64,000 nucleotides of DNA. Origin: DAOTKC01 sp035449045 (GTDB lineage: Bacteria; Bacillota; Clostridia; Christensenellales; CAG-917). Shown one piece after another: positions 15,552 to 25,296 of this stretch. How positions within the stretch are numbered: the first letter of the stretch is position 1; each line of letters starts with the position of its first letter. Made by a program: the position numbers and the translations under genes. Below the pieces are notes generated by a model. It saw nothing but the letters and a program-made list of their open reading frames with translations. It searched no databases and was not told where the DNA came from. The stretch covers positions 31,140-95,139 of the forward strand of contig DAOTKC010000002.1 in the NCBI GenBank assembly GCA_035449045.1. Reading direction: 5' to 3'.

Positions 15552-17696
15552 ATGAGGATAGAAACGCCGCTCAAAGACGGCTGGATTTTTAAAAAAAACG
15601 GCGAATCAACCGCCGTTTCGCTTCCTCACACATGGAACGCCGGAGACGGCCAATGCCCCGCCTATTTCCGCGGCGAATGCAGCTATATCCGATTTTTAGA
15701 AAAAGCCGAAACCACTACATATCTTAAGTTTTTGGGCGCCAATTTAAAGACGATGGTATTTATAAACAGCCGCTTCGTCGGCGGGCATTTGGGCGGCTAT
15801 TCCGAGTTTTCATTCGACATCACAAACTTTCTCACACTTGAGAATAACAAGCTCGAGGTTTTGGTTTCCAACGCCGACTGCACCAAGGCCTATCCTTCAA
15901 TCGCCGACTTCACTTTCTACGGCGGGCTCTACCGCGACGTTTATTTGGTTTTATGCGAAAAGACGCATTTCGCGCTTGAGGGCGGGCTTAAAGCCGCCGC
16001 CGTCAAAGAAGACGGGAAATGGTTGATTAAGGCCGCGGCCGTAGTTTCGGGCGAAGACAAGAATTTTCAAATTTCTTATGAACTGAAAAATCAGGACGGA
16101 GAGCCGATTAAGAGGATAGTCGGCGAAATCGGCAGCTTATCGGCTCGTTTTGAGGTTGAAAAACCGGTTTTATGGCAAGGTCTTGAAAATCCATATCTCT
16201 ACACGCTGACGGCTTCGCTATACGATAGCGGTAAGCAGTTAGATGAAATCACCGTTGAAATCGGCTTTCGCGAAATTTATATCGACGCCGAAAAAGGATT
16301 TTTCTTAAACGGCAAACCGCTTAAAATCCGCGGCGTCTGCCGCCATCAGGACAGGGCGGGAGCGGGAAACGCGCTTTTGCCCGAGCACCACGAAGAAGAT
16401 ATAAAAATCATTTTGGAGTCGGGCGCCAACGCCGTTCGGCTTGCGCATTACCAGCAGTCGCAATATTTTTATTCGCTGTGCGACCGCGCCGGCCTTTTGG
16501 TTTGGGCGGAAGTTCCCGTCATTTCCAAGTTCTCACCTAAAAAGCAAAAGAACGCCCTTTCCCAGCTTGGGGAGCTCATCGAACAAAGCTTCAACCACCC
16601 CTCTGTTTTTTGTTGGGGAATTCAAAACGAAATTACGCTGGGCGGCGCGCCTAAAAAGCTCAAAAAATATTTGAGCGAACTTAACGTCCAAGCGCATCGG
16701 CTTGACGAAACGCGCTATACCGCCTCGGCACAGCTTTCGCTTTGCCCCAAAACCTCGCCGCTCAATTCAATTACCGACATTTTGGGCTATAACCATTATT
16801 TCGGCTGGTATCTGGGCATCGCCGAGGATTTGGACAGCTGGCTCGATGCCTTCTTTAAAGCTATGCCGAAGTTTAAGCTTTGCCTTTCGGAATACGGCGC
16901 CGAGGGCGTGTTGAAATATCAAAGCGAGGTAGCGGCGCAGGGAGACTATTCCGAGAGCTATCAGGCCGAATTTCACCAAAAATATCTTAAAATCATTGAT
17001 AAATACCCCAACCTTTGGGGCTCCTTTGTTTGGAATATGTTCGATTTCGCTTCGGCGTCACGTAACGAGGGCGGCACCGTCGGCATGAACAATAAAGGCC
17101 TCGTTACAATGGACAGAGCGATAAAAAAGGACGCGTTTTACCTCTACAAGGCGCATTGGTCTAAGGAAAAATTTGTCCACATCGCGGGCAGGCGACATCT
17201 AAACCGCCCGATAGGGAAAACCGCAATAAAGATTTATACCAACCTTGACTTCGTCGAGCTTACCGTCAACGGCGAGTCTATCGGCACAAAATCGGGGGAA
17301 GTCACTCTGTTTGAAAACGTCGAAATCAAGGCGGGCGAAAACATTGTCAAAGCGAGCTCGGGGGATTATTTCGACGAAATCGTTTTAATCGGCGTGGCCG
17401 AAGAGGATAAAAGCTACGTTCTCACCGATAAAGGCAACACCGTCGTCAGAAACTGGTTCGCGCCCGGCGAGAAAAGAACGGACATGCTGTCGGCCGACGA
17501 CCGCATATCGGATATATTGAAAAACAAAGAGGCGATGGAACTTTTGTCGGGACTTTACGGAAACCTGATAAAGAGCCCGCTTCTTAAACTTTTGGGAAGG
17601 TTTACGGTGCGGAGGATAGCGAGCCTCAAAGTTTTAGGCTTTGACAAGGAAGCCGTCGAGCTTGCCGACCGCTTTTTACAAACGATAAAGAAATAA
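15552..17696 (+). CDS. Glycoside hydrolase family 2 enzyme
   Basis: A 714-aa GH2 glycosidase without a signal peptide, so cytoplasmic. Domain order: jelly-roll sugar-binding domain (about 1-150), immunoglobulin-like domain (about 150-245), TIM barrel (about 250-540), and a C-terminal beta domain with a short helical tail. The barrel has the NAVRLAHY motif, the acid/base glutamate in WGIQNEI and the nucleophile in LSEYGAEG. GH2 includes beta-galactosidases, beta-glucuronidases and beta-mannosidases; the sequence does not show a clear specificity, although the uronate genes next door make beta-glucuronidase worth testing. AAGGCGG precedes the ATG by eight bases. It is the first gene of an operon with its probable importer directly downstream. 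Confidence 0.88.
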   Translation: MRIETPLKDGWIFKKNGESTAVSLPHTWNAGDGQCPAYFRGECSYIRFLEKAETTTYLKFLGANLKTMVFINSRFVGGHLGGYSEFSFDITNFLTLENNKLEVLVSNADCTKAYPSIADFTFYGGLYRDVYLVLCEKTHFALEGGLKAAAVKEDGKWLIKAAAVVSGEDKNFQISYELKNQDGEPIKRIVGEIGSLSARFEVEKPVLWQGLENPYLYTLTASLYDSGKQLDEITVEIGFREIYIDAEKGFFLNGKPLKIRGVCRHQDRAGAGNALLPEHHEEDIKIILESGANAVRLAHYQQSQYFYSLCDRAGLLVWAEVPVISKFSPKKQKNALSQLGELIEQSFNHPSVFCWGIQNEITLGGAPKKLKKYLSELNVQAHRLDETRYTASAQLSLCPKTSPLNSITDILGYNHYFGWYLGIAEDLDSWLDAFFKAMPKFKLCLSEYGAEGVLKYQSEVAAQGDYSESYQAEFHQKYLKIIDKYPNLWGSFVWNMFDFASASRNEGGTVGMNNKGLVTMDRAIKKDAFYLYKAHWSKEKFVHIAGRRHLNRPIGKTAIKIYTNLDFVELTVNGESIGTKSGEVTLFENVEIKAGENIVKASSGDYFDEIVLIGVAEEDKSYVLTDKGNTVVRNWFAPGEKRTDMLSADDRISDILKNKEAMELLSGLYGNLIKSPLLKLLGRFTVRRIASLKVLGFDKEAVELADRFLQTIKK

Positions 17697-17714
17697 AGTA
17701 ACATAAAGGGACTA

Positions 17715-19163
17715 ATGGAAGAGCGGACGACAAGAATCAGCGAAGCGGCGGCGGAAAGGAGCCTGCCTCCCTTCGGAATAAAAGACAAGATAGGCTTCGC
17801 GCTGGGCGATTTCGGCTGCAACATGAGCTTCTCGCTGGTGACGGCCTTTATGTATATCTTCTATACCCAATACATAGGGCTGTCGTCGACGATTTGGTCG
17901 GCCATCATCATCGTCGTCAAGGTTTGGGACGCCGTCAACGACCCGATTATGGGCGGGCTGATGGACGCCAAAAAGCCCAAAAAGGGCGGCAAGTTCAAGC
18001 CTTGGATAAAGCTCGGCTCCTACGGCCTCATCATCGGTGGCGCGCTCGTGTTTCTGCCCATTCCCAACGCTCCCACCGCCGTCAAGGTCATCGTCTGCAT
18101 AGTGTCGTATCTGCTTTGGGACGTAAGCTACACCGTCGTCAACGTTCCCTACGGCGCCTTTAACGCCGCAATTTCCGCCGATACCGGCCACCGCGCCTCG
18201 CTCTCGGTGTTCAGGAGCATAGGCGGCGGGCTGGGCGGACTTGTCAGCATGGTGCTACCCGCGCTGCTTTTTGACGAAAACAACGTGCTTTTGGGCGGCC
18301 GCCTGATTTGGGCGGGCGTCATAATGGGCGTTATAGCCTTTATTTCGTTCTGGCTGTTTTTGATTATGACGACGGAGCGCGTAGAAATTCCCGTCGAGAC
18401 CTATAAATTCAACTTTTTCAAGACGGTGGGCAATTTCTTTAAAAACCGCGCCGCGCTCGCCGTCAGCATAGCGTCCTTTCTGCTTTTGGTCTTCTTTATG
18501 TCGACGACAACGACGAACACGCTCGTCTATCAAATTTATTTCGCGCGCGCCAAGATGACGACAATCGTTTCCATCGTCTCCTACGCGCCGCTCGTCATAC
18601 TGGTGCCGTTCGCATCCAAGATAGTCAAAAAATTCGGCAAAAAGCTGGCGGCGGGCGTGCCGCTCATCTTGAGCGCGGCGGCGGCAGGCGTCTTGCTTTT
18701 GATTCCGATGGACAGATACGCGGCGTGGTCGGCGTGGGTCTACATAGCGGGGCTCGCCATAATTCAGTTCGGCGGCGGCATGTTCCAGCTGGTGTGCTGG
18801 GCGATGATTGCCGACTGCATCGATTATCAGCATATAAAGACGGGCAGGCGCGACGAAGGCTCGATTTACGCCATTTATTCGCTCTTCCGCAAGCTTGCGC
18901 AGGGCGTGGGCGCCGCGCTCATTCCGATGTGCATGGCGTGGGTGGGCTACGTCGAGACTCAGGGGCCCAACCAGACCGCCCAAGCCGCCGAGAACATGAA
19001 GGATATGTCGCTCTATCTTGTGCTTTTAGGCTCGCTCGCCATTGCCGCCGTTGTGCTGTTATTTTACAACCTCGGCAAGAAAGAGGTGGAAGATATGAAT
19101 AAAAAACTCGGCAAGCTTGCCGAGCTCAACCTCTCCGAAGCCGTCACCGCGATGAAAGAATAG
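17715..19163 (+). CDS. GPH-family sugar:cation symporter
   Basis: A 482-aa membrane protein of the glycoside-pentoside-hexuronide:cation symporter family with about twelve hydrophobic segments. Diagnostic loops are VKVWDAVNDPIMGGLMD after helix 2, KPWIKLGSYG after it, and DCIDYQHIKTGRRDEG between helices 10 and 11. It starts 19 bases after the GH2 stop with AAAGGG upstream. It most likely imports the disaccharide or glycoside that the GH2 enzyme splits, using Na+ or H+. Confidence 0.9.
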   Translation: MEERTTRISEAAAERSLPPFGIKDKIGFALGDFGCNMSFSLVTAFMYIFYTQYIGLSSTIWSAIIIVVKVWDAVNDPIMGGLMDAKKPKKGGKFKPWIKLGSYGLIIGGALVFLPIPNAPTAVKVIVCIVSYLLWDVSYTVVNVPYGAFNAAISADTGHRASLSVFRSIGGGLGGLVSMVLPALLFDENNVLLGGRLIWAGVIMGVIAFISFWLFLIMTTERVEIPVETYKFNFFKTVGNFFKNRAALAVSIASFLLLVFFMSTTTTNTLVYQIYFARAKMTTIVSIVSYAPLVILVPFASKIVKKFGKKLAAGVPLILSAAAAGVLLLIPMDRYAAWSAWVYIAGLAIIQFGGGMFQLVCWAMIADCIDYQHIKTGRRDEGSIYAIYSLFRKLAQGVGAALIPMCMAWVGYVETQGPNQTAQAAENMKDMSLYLVLLGSLAIAAVVLLFYNLGKKEVEDMNKKLGKLAELNLSEAVTAMKE

Positions 19164-19178
19164 TTTTAGGAGGATATT

Positions 19179-20096
19179 ATGCCGATTACCGAACGCGTCA
19201 TTGCCTATCTTTGGAAGCAGCAAAAGCCCCGAGACGACGCCAGACTGGCGCTTCAGAGCCCGCCGAAAGGCGTCAAGGAGTTTTGTGATATCGCCTACAT
19301 CGAAGACGGCGACAAATTTCATCTGCTCGACGTCTATCTTCCCGAAAACGCCGAAAGGCCGCTTCCCGTCATTTTTGAAATTCACGGCGGCGGCTGGACC
19401 TACGGCGACAAGGATTTAAATAAAATTTACGCCATGAACCTCGCCGCTCGCGGCTTCGGCGTCGTCAACATAAGTTACCGTCTCATGCCCGAGGTCCGGC
19501 TTAAAGAGCAACTGCTTGACATATTCGCGGCGGCGGAGTGGCTTATGAATAACGGCAAGGACTACGGACTGGATACCCAAAACGTCTTTGTCAACGGCGA
19601 TTCGGCGGGCGGTCATCTCGCCGTGACTACGGCGGCGATTGCGGGGTCCGAGAAGTTTCAAAAGCTGCTCGGAATTAATCCCGGCATCAATTTTAGAGCC
19701 GCGGGCTCATCCTGCGGCGCGCTGGCGCTGGACCTCTATGAACGCTGGCCGCTACTATCGGGGTTGAGGCGGATGTTTTTCGGAAAACACGCCAAAAAGC
19801 ACCCGCTCTACGCCTTGAGCGCGCCCATGAAATTTCTAAAGGCTGGTGACATTCCGCCCGTCTTTCTGTCCTCCTGCGACAAGGATTTCATAAGAGCGCA
19901 CACGCTGGCGTTTTCCAAGTTCTGCGAAAGAGAGGGCATCGAGCATCAAACGATTTTCTATTATATCAAAGATTCAGCTAACAAACTTCAGCACGTCTAC
20001 GACGTCGTCTATCCCGAGTGGAAGGAATCTAAAGAGACTATCGATGCGCTCTGCGCCTTCTTCGGAAAATATATCAAAAAGAGGGTGGCCGTATGA
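19179..20096 (+). CDS. Alpha/beta-hydrolase esterase (HSL/acetyl-esterase type)
   Basis: A 305-aa carboxylesterase of the hormone-sensitive-lipase group. It has the oxyanion-hole HGGGW motif at about residue 70, the nucleophile elbow GDSAGGH at about 146, an acid in SCDKDF and a histidine in LQHVYDV. It lacks a signal peptide. AGGAGG stands seven bases before the ATG, 15 bases after the symporter stop. In this setting it could remove acetyl or acyl groups from the imported sugar. Its stop overlaps the next gene by four bases. Confidence 0.85.
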   Translation: MPITERVIAYLWKQQKPRDDARLALQSPPKGVKEFCDIAYIEDGDKFHLLDVYLPENAERPLPVIFEIHGGGWTYGDKDLNKIYAMNLAARGFGVVNISYRLMPEVRLKEQLLDIFAAAEWLMNNGKDYGLDTQNVFVNGDSAGGHLAVTTAAIAGSEKFQKLLGINPGINFRAAGSSCGALALDLYERWPLLSGLRRMFFGKHAKKHPLYALSAPMKFLKAGDIPPVFLSSCDKDFIRAHTLAFSKFCEREGIEHQTIFYYIKDSANKLQHVYDVVYPEWKESKETIDALCAFFGKYIKKRVAV

Positions 20097-20437
20097 AAAA
20101 AATAACGGACAAAGAGGGCGAGCTCAAGTTGAGCCCACGAAAAATCCTCAATATGTCGGTCATAGTCGCTTTCTTTTCGATGGTGGCGCACAGTTGGGAA
20201 AGAAAGAGGAGAAGGGAGTTTAAAAAGGCCGTCAAATATAGAGAATACGACACCGCGCGGCTTAAGGCGGTGCTTGCCGACTTTAAGGAGCTCGTCACCT
20301 GTGTCGACCCTTATATAGAGCATTTCTATCTTAAGCAACCCGACTTCTCCTCTCTTCATAAGCTTTGGGTGCTCAATTCGCACGCCTATTGGACCAAAAA
20401 ATTCGAGGAAGAGCTTAAGAGGAGGGAGGCGGTATGA
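20093..20437 (+). CDS. Unknown 114-aa basic protein
   Basis: A 114-aa protein of unknown function. Residues 20-36 are moderately hydrophobic and may be a membrane-associated helix; the rest is charged and helical (many K, R and E). It overlaps both neighbours by four bases, so its production is coupled to the esterase and the Fe-S protein; that coupling and its own full-length frame are the main evidence that it is real. Confidence 0.7.
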   Translation: MKKITDKEGELKLSPRKILNMSVIVAFFSMVAHSWERKRRREFKKAVKYREYDTARLKAVLADFKELVTCVDPYIEHFYLKQPDFSSLHKLWVLNSHAYWTKKFEEELKRREAV

Positions 20438-21303
20438 TTAAGAAAAACAGCTTGCTCGAGAAAATCGACGATAAGCTCGTCAACTATTTCGGGAACTACT
20501 GCGAGGTGCGCTCGCTCGACTTTTTCTTGAAGTGGGCGGAGGCGACCAAGCATCCCCGCTACGGCAAGCTTTTGAGAAGGCTCTACCAATGGTTCACCAA
20601 ATATTACGCCGGTTTTGTGGTGCCCGTCAACGGCTCGCTGGGACGCGGCAACGCCGTAATGCCCTACGAGAGTATTTTAGAGCTCGTAAAGCGCGCTAAG
20701 GTCGGACAAATCTGGCCTTGTTCCTGCAAGTCCTTCCGCCCGACCAAGGACGACACCATTCCTAGGGCTACCTGCATGCTGATTGCCGAGGTGGCTTCCC
20801 TCGACAACACCGTGACGAAATATCCCGACACGGGCTATCTGCCAGCCGAGAAGGTCATCGAAACGATAAAGGAGTGCGAGGACATCGGGCTTATCCATCA
20901 AATAATGTGCGTGTCGAGCCCGCAGGGGCGGAAAATGTATGTGCTCTGCAACTGCGACAATAAGGCCTGCGTGCCGATGACGATTAAATGTGAGTATGAC
21001 CTCCCCATGGTGAGAAGCTCGGGCTTCGTCGTGGAAGAGGGCGATTTAACCAATTGCGCCTCCTGCGGCACCTGCGCCAAGCGCTGTTTGTTCTCGGCGA
21101 TAGAGATGAAAGACGGTAAACCCGTGCTTGCCGCCGAAAAATGCATGGGCTGCGGCCTCTGCGTCACCACATGCCCCCAAAAACTCCGCACGCTCAAACG
21201 CCTTTCAAGGGAGCCTTTCCATGACTATACGGTAGAACAAATTAAAAATCACCCCGAAAGAACGGTTGCGGTGGAAAACGGAACCGAAAAGAGCGGCGAT
21301 TAA
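20434..21303 (+). CDS. 4Fe-4S dicluster protein of unknown role
   Basis: A 289-aa iron-sulfur protein. The N-terminal 110 residues have no recognised domain. The middle carries cysteine motifs WPCSCKSF with a later ATCML, then LCNCDNKAC, which may bind a further metal centre. The C-terminal third is a bacterial 2[4Fe-4S] ferredoxin domain: CASCGTCAKRC and CMGCGLCVTTC. It should carry electrons or be a redox enzyme subunit. Its position as the last gene of a glycosidase/symporter/esterase operon is unusual and its electron partner is not present; the FAD oxidoreductase at 26.6 kb is the nearest candidate, but it is not linked by operon. Confidence 0.82.
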   Translation: MIKKNSLLEKIDDKLVNYFGNYCEVRSLDFFLKWAEATKHPRYGKLLRRLYQWFTKYYAGFVVPVNGSLGRGNAVMPYESILELVKRAKVGQIWPCSCKSFRPTKDDTIPRATCMLIAEVASLDNTVTKYPDTGYLPAEKVIETIKECEDIGLIHQIMCVSSPQGRKMYVLCNCDNKACVPMTIKCEYDLPMVRSSGFVVEEGDLTNCASCGTCAKRCLFSAIEMKDGKPVLAAEKCMGCGLCVTTCPQKLRTLKRLSREPFHDYTVEQIKNHPERTVAVENGTEKSGD

Positions 21304-21364
21304 TATTAATAATTGACCGTAAGACGACTTAATCGATGCGAAACAAAGTGATAAACGCCGCGTT

Positions 21365-21394
21365 TTGCAAGTAAAATCGAAAAATACCTATAAA
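21365..21394 (+). promoter_or_regulatory. Possible promoter of the GH94-like gene
   Basis: TTGCAA (21365-21370) and TATAAA (21389-21394) are 18 bases apart, giving a start about 40 bases before ATG 21441. Confidence 0.5.
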
Positions 21395-21440
21395 AACCAT
21401 CAATTATTTGGGGCTAAAACGACAAGAAAGCGAGGCAATT

Positions 21441-24128
21441 ATGGGCAAAAACTTCGGTTCGGGATATTTCGGCGAATGGATAGAAGGATTAAATGGCCTT
21501 CCCGCCTACCTTTACACCGTCGACCAGACAAAGGACGAAAAGGCGGTGACGCAGACTAATCCCGCATGGCGGTGCAAGCGCGACCACGCCTTTATGTTCG
21601 GCAACGACCGAATCACCGCGGTCGCATCCAACTTCGGCTATATCCAAATAAGGCAGGACGAGGGGACGCCCAAGTTTTTGACCGACTACGACGAAAAGAA
21701 CAATCAATACGGCGGCGGATTCGGCTATCTCGTCACTGAAGATGGCGTTTTGCCGACATACTACGGCGGCGGTGAGATGAGGCGTGAATACGGCGCAGGC
21801 TATTTTTTAAAAAAGACCGAAAACGGTAAGAGCAAAGTCGAGGAACTTTTGTTCGCGCCTTTCGGCGACGATCCGGTTATTTTTAAGAAGGTCACCGTTA
21901 CCAACAATTCCGACGAAGAAACAGCTTATCGCTGGTATGACTACTGGGCGGGCGAGATGTATCAGTTTTCCTTTGTCCATTTTGTGCTGGCTCAGGCGAC
22001 TTTCAACACTGCCAACGTGTCAAAGCTCCGCCGCGCCTTTGCCCGTTCCTTTGAAAAAGAGCTGAGCGCCGAGGCGTTCGGCGTGTCGCAAAAATGGGTT
22101 TTTGATAAATCCAAAAAGCCTATGGTCAACGCCTTGACCAAGCTCGGCCGCTCCGTTCTCGCCAAGACCGCCGCCCGCTTTTACGACATGGGGGGCGCCA
22201 ATCCCGTCGATTACACGCCGCCCGAGGTGCTGGTCACGGGAATAAGCAAAACGGCGGGATATTTGAGCGACGCCGACGCCTTCTTCGGCAAGGGCGGCGC
22301 CCTAAAGCCCGATTTCTTATTCAAAAAACCGGACGCTGTTCAAACAAAAGACAGAAAAAACGGAATGCTGATGCCCTATTCCGATTTCACGCTTAAAGCG
22401 GGCGAGAGCATCGAGCTCGCATATGCATATTTTTATTTTCCGAACGACAAAAACAAAGGTGAACTCATTAAAAAATACATGGGGACCGATATTAACGCCG
22501 TATTTTTAAAAAGCGCCGAGGCGAGACTTTCCGACGGCGTCAACGCCGATATCGAGGGGTTGCCGTGGCTTTCCCGCGAGCTCGTCTGGCATAATGCCTA
22601 CCTCAGAGAGGGGATGAGCTACTTTGATTTTTACGGCGCCCACGTCCTTTCGCAGGGCGGGCACTATCAATATTTAATGGGGCTTCAAGGCGCGCCGCGA
22701 GATCAGCTTCAGCATTCGCTTCCCTTCATTTACACCGATGAAAAGGTGGCGCGCGAGCACATTCTTTTCACGCTGAAGCAGATGTCGCCCGCAGGCGAGC
22801 TTCCCTACGCCACAACGGGCAACGGCATGCTGATTGCGCTCGTCATGGTGCCCTCCGATTTACAGCTAATGCTTCTCTCCTATGCCGGCGAATATATTTT
22901 GGCCACTAGGGATTTTGATTTCCTTAAATCGAAGTATACCGTCAAACAGTGCGGAAAAACGGTAGAAAAAACGGTGCTCGAGGGGCTTCTTCTTGCATAC
23001 AGCTATGCGACTAAAGAGGTCGGAAAAGGCCCGCACGGCTTACTTAGAATGAAGTCCGGCGACTGGAACGACCAGGCCGTTTACGGCAGAGTGCCGCTAA
23101 GTCAAACAAAAAAGGTCAGAAAAGTGGGCGAATCCATGCTCAACTCGGCGATGGGCATTTACTCATTTAAAACTTTCTCCGAGATGCTGAGGGCGGCGGG
23201 CGAGTCAGCCGCGGCCGAGGAATCCGAAAAATGGTCGAAAGAGCTTAAGGAAGCCGTCAAAGCGCAGTGGAACGGAAAGTGGTTCAAGCGCGCCTGGATG
23301 GGCGACAAGGTGGGCTGGCTGGGCGACGATCTTTTATGGCTGGAGCCGCAACCTTGGGCAATTATCGGCGGCGCGGCCGACGAAAATTTGCGCGGCGAGC
23401 TTGTCAAAAACATCAACGACATTTTAATGAAAGACAGCCCCAACGGCGCCGCGCTTATCCAAAAATCGAGTGAAAGGGAAGAAAACAGCGCCGGTTTGGA
23501 CGCAGGAGTTCTCGAAAACGGCGGGATTTGGTATGCCATAAACGGCTATCTCGTTTGGGCGCTCGCTAAGGAGGACGGCGGGCTCGCCTTCGACGAATTT
23601 TTGAAGAACACGCGCGCCTATCAGGCGGAGGCCTACCCCGAAATATGGTATGGCATCTGGAGCGGGCCCGACTCCGTCAATTCGGTGGCGGCGAAATATC
23701 CCGGCCGCACCCAAAACAGCAAAAACCCGATAACGGGCAAGCGCGAGAAATTTTTCAAGCTGACGGTGGGCGTCGACTGGGAGGACTTTCCCGTTTTGAA
23801 TCTCCACGCCCACACCTGGCAGCAATACGCGCTCTTTAAGCTGATCGGCCTTGAATTCAACGCAACCGGCTTCAAAATCAAACCCGTCATCCCCAAAGAG
23901 AAATATCAAATCCGCTCGCGTCTGTTTTCGTTTTCGCGCGACGGCAAAAGCTTTCGCGGCGTCTACCGCCCGCTTGAAGGCGGCAAGACAGAAATCGAGG
24001 CCGACCTCGGAGCGGCGGTAAAAAGCCTCAAGGTAAACGGCGAAAGCCGTAAAGCGGACGGACTTTCCTCAGTGATAAAATTCGAGGCTCAAGGCGGCGA
24101 AATCGAATTTGAGATAGTTACCGAGTAG
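21441..24128 (+). CDS. GH94-type glycoside phosphorylase-like enzyme
   Basis: An 895-aa protein with the layout of GH94 disaccharide phosphorylases (cellobiose, chitobiose or related): an N-terminal beta-sandwich (about 1-300), helical linker, an (alpha/alpha)6 barrel (about 370-790) and a C-terminal beta domain. The barrel contains KSGDWND, in which D544 is the likely general acid, and a later NLHAHTWQQYALFKLIG segment resembling the phosphate-side region of the family. It is cytoplasmic and could split a disaccharide with phosphate. The frame runs upstream to TTG 21408, but ATG 21441, after GCGAGG, is the natural start. Specificity and phosphorolytic activity are inferred. Confidence 0.75.
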   Translation: MGKNFGSGYFGEWIEGLNGLPAYLYTVDQTKDEKAVTQTNPAWRCKRDHAFMFGNDRITAVASNFGYIQIRQDEGTPKFLTDYDEKNNQYGGGFGYLVTEDGVLPTYYGGGEMRREYGAGYFLKKTENGKSKVEELLFAPFGDDPVIFKKVTVTNNSDEETAYRWYDYWAGEMYQFSFVHFVLAQATFNTANVSKLRRAFARSFEKELSAEAFGVSQKWVFDKSKKPMVNALTKLGRSVLAKTAARFYDMGGANPVDYTPPEVLVTGISKTAGYLSDADAFFGKGGALKPDFLFKKPDAVQTKDRKNGMLMPYSDFTLKAGESIELAYAYFYFPNDKNKGELIKKYMGTDINAVFLKSAEARLSDGVNADIEGLPWLSRELVWHNAYLREGMSYFDFYGAHVLSQGGHYQYLMGLQGAPRDQLQHSLPFIYTDEKVAREHILFTLKQMSPAGELPYATTGNGMLIALVMVPSDLQLMLLSYAGEYILATRDFDFLKSKYTVKQCGKTVEKTVLEGLLLAYSYATKEVGKGPHGLLRMKSGDWNDQAVYGRVPLSQTKKVRKVGESMLNSAMGIYSFKTFSEMLRAAGESAAAEESEKWSKELKEAVKAQWNGKWFKRAWMGDKVGWLGDDLLWLEPQPWAIIGGAADENLRGELVKNINDILMKDSPNGAALIQKSSEREENSAGLDAGVLENGGIWYAINGYLVWALAKEDGGLAFDEFLKNTRAYQAEAYPEIWYGIWSGPDSVNSVAAKYPGRTQNSKNPITGKREKFFKLTVGVDWEDFPVLNLHAHTWQQYALFKLIGLEFNATGFKIKPVIPKEKYQIRSRLFSFSRDGKSFRGVYRPLEGGKTEIEADLGAAVKSLKVNGESRKADGLSSVIKFEAQGGEIEFEIVTE

Positions 24129-24249
24129 CGGAAAATTATTAGCACCCTGTAAATAAATTAACGCATATAAGCAGTTGTTGGTTTATAATTGTTTTGGTGA
24201 AGTTAATATTTTTTAATCGCGGTTATAAAAACCTGAAAAGGCGGCAGTT

Positions 24250-25170
24250 ATGGAAAAAGTGATATTTGAAAGAGGGGGCGTGGGCATTCATTGCTACCTT
24301 TGGGACGATGTCAAAAGCCCAAAGGGCGTAATTCAGCTTATTCACGGCATGACCTCCTACGCTCTGCGCTACGACGAGTTCGCAAAAGAGCTCAACGATA
24401 AGGGATATATCGTCTTCGGCGATGACCACCGCGGCCACGGCCACACCGAGCGCGACGGCAAGGTTTTGGGCGGGCTTACCGAGTTTGACGACACGGTGGA
24501 GGACGAGCTTGCCATCACTAAAATGCTGAAAGAAAAATATAAGCTTCCCGTCCAAATTTTCGGACACAGCTACGGCTCATTTATAACGCAGCGCTATATT
24601 CAGCACGAGGACGCCGAGGCCTCGGGCGTGCTGCTTTCGGGCTCGGCCTATATGGGCGGCAAAAAGCTGGTTTTCGGCAAGCTTTTGACGGCAATAACCA
24701 CGCGTTTCTTGGGCGAAAACAAACCCGACAAACTTCTTTATGCCATCACTTTCGCTTCCAACAACAAGGCCTTTGCCGAAGAAGGGACGGATAACGCCTG
24801 GCTCTCCCGCAACGTTGACAGCGTCAAGGCCTACAACGCCGACCCGATGGCGAATTTTATGCCGCCCTCAAGCTTTTACTATTCCATGATGCGCGGGATT
24901 TACCGCGCTTACTTAAAGGAAAATCTCATAAAAATCAAAAAGGATTTGCCGATTTTTATAATGAGCGGCGACCGCGATCCGGTGGGCGGCAACGGCCAAA
25001 AGGTGGCCAAGCTCTTTTCGCTCTATAAATCGCTCGGCCTCAACGTCGTGGGGATGAAGCTTTACCCCGGCGCCCGCCACGAGCTTACCAACGACCCCGA
25101 AAAAGAGACGGTTATCGCCGACATTGTTTCCTTTTTCGACAAAAACATCGAAAGGCTTAGCGAAAAATAA
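24250..25170 (+). CDS. Alpha/beta hydrolase (monoacylglycerol lipase/lysophospholipase type)
   Basis: A 306-aa serine hydrolase of the Hydrolase_4 (S33-like) group. It contains the oxyanion motif LIHGM, the DDHRGHGHT segment typical of monoglyceride lipases, the nucleophile GHSYG at about residue 108, an acid in SGDRDPVG and the histidine in GARHEL. There is no signal peptide. AAGGCGG precedes the ATG. It stands alone, between genes with separate leaders. Confidence 0.87.
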   Translation: MEKVIFERGGVGIHCYLWDDVKSPKGVIQLIHGMTSYALRYDEFAKELNDKGYIVFGDDHRGHGHTERDGKVLGGLTEFDDTVEDELAITKMLKEKYKLPVQIFGHSYGSFITQRYIQHEDAEASGVLLSGSAYMGGKKLVFGKLLTAITTRFLGENKPDKLLYAITFASNNKAFAEEGTDNAWLSRNVDSVKAYNADPMANFMPPSSFYYSMMRGIYRAYLKENLIKIKKDLPIFIMSGDRDPVGGNGQKVAKLFSLYKSLGLNVVGMKLYPGARHELTNDPEKETVIADIVSFFDKNIERLSEK

Positions 25171-25296
25171 GGCGAGGCTTGACAAGCTCCATGCTGTTTA
25201 TGCGGCCGCGTAATGCAAAAATTATAGCTTGTATTATTATGGATTAATGCGCCCGATTTGCGCCGATGTAAAACCCGATAAAACGAGGTGAAAAAA

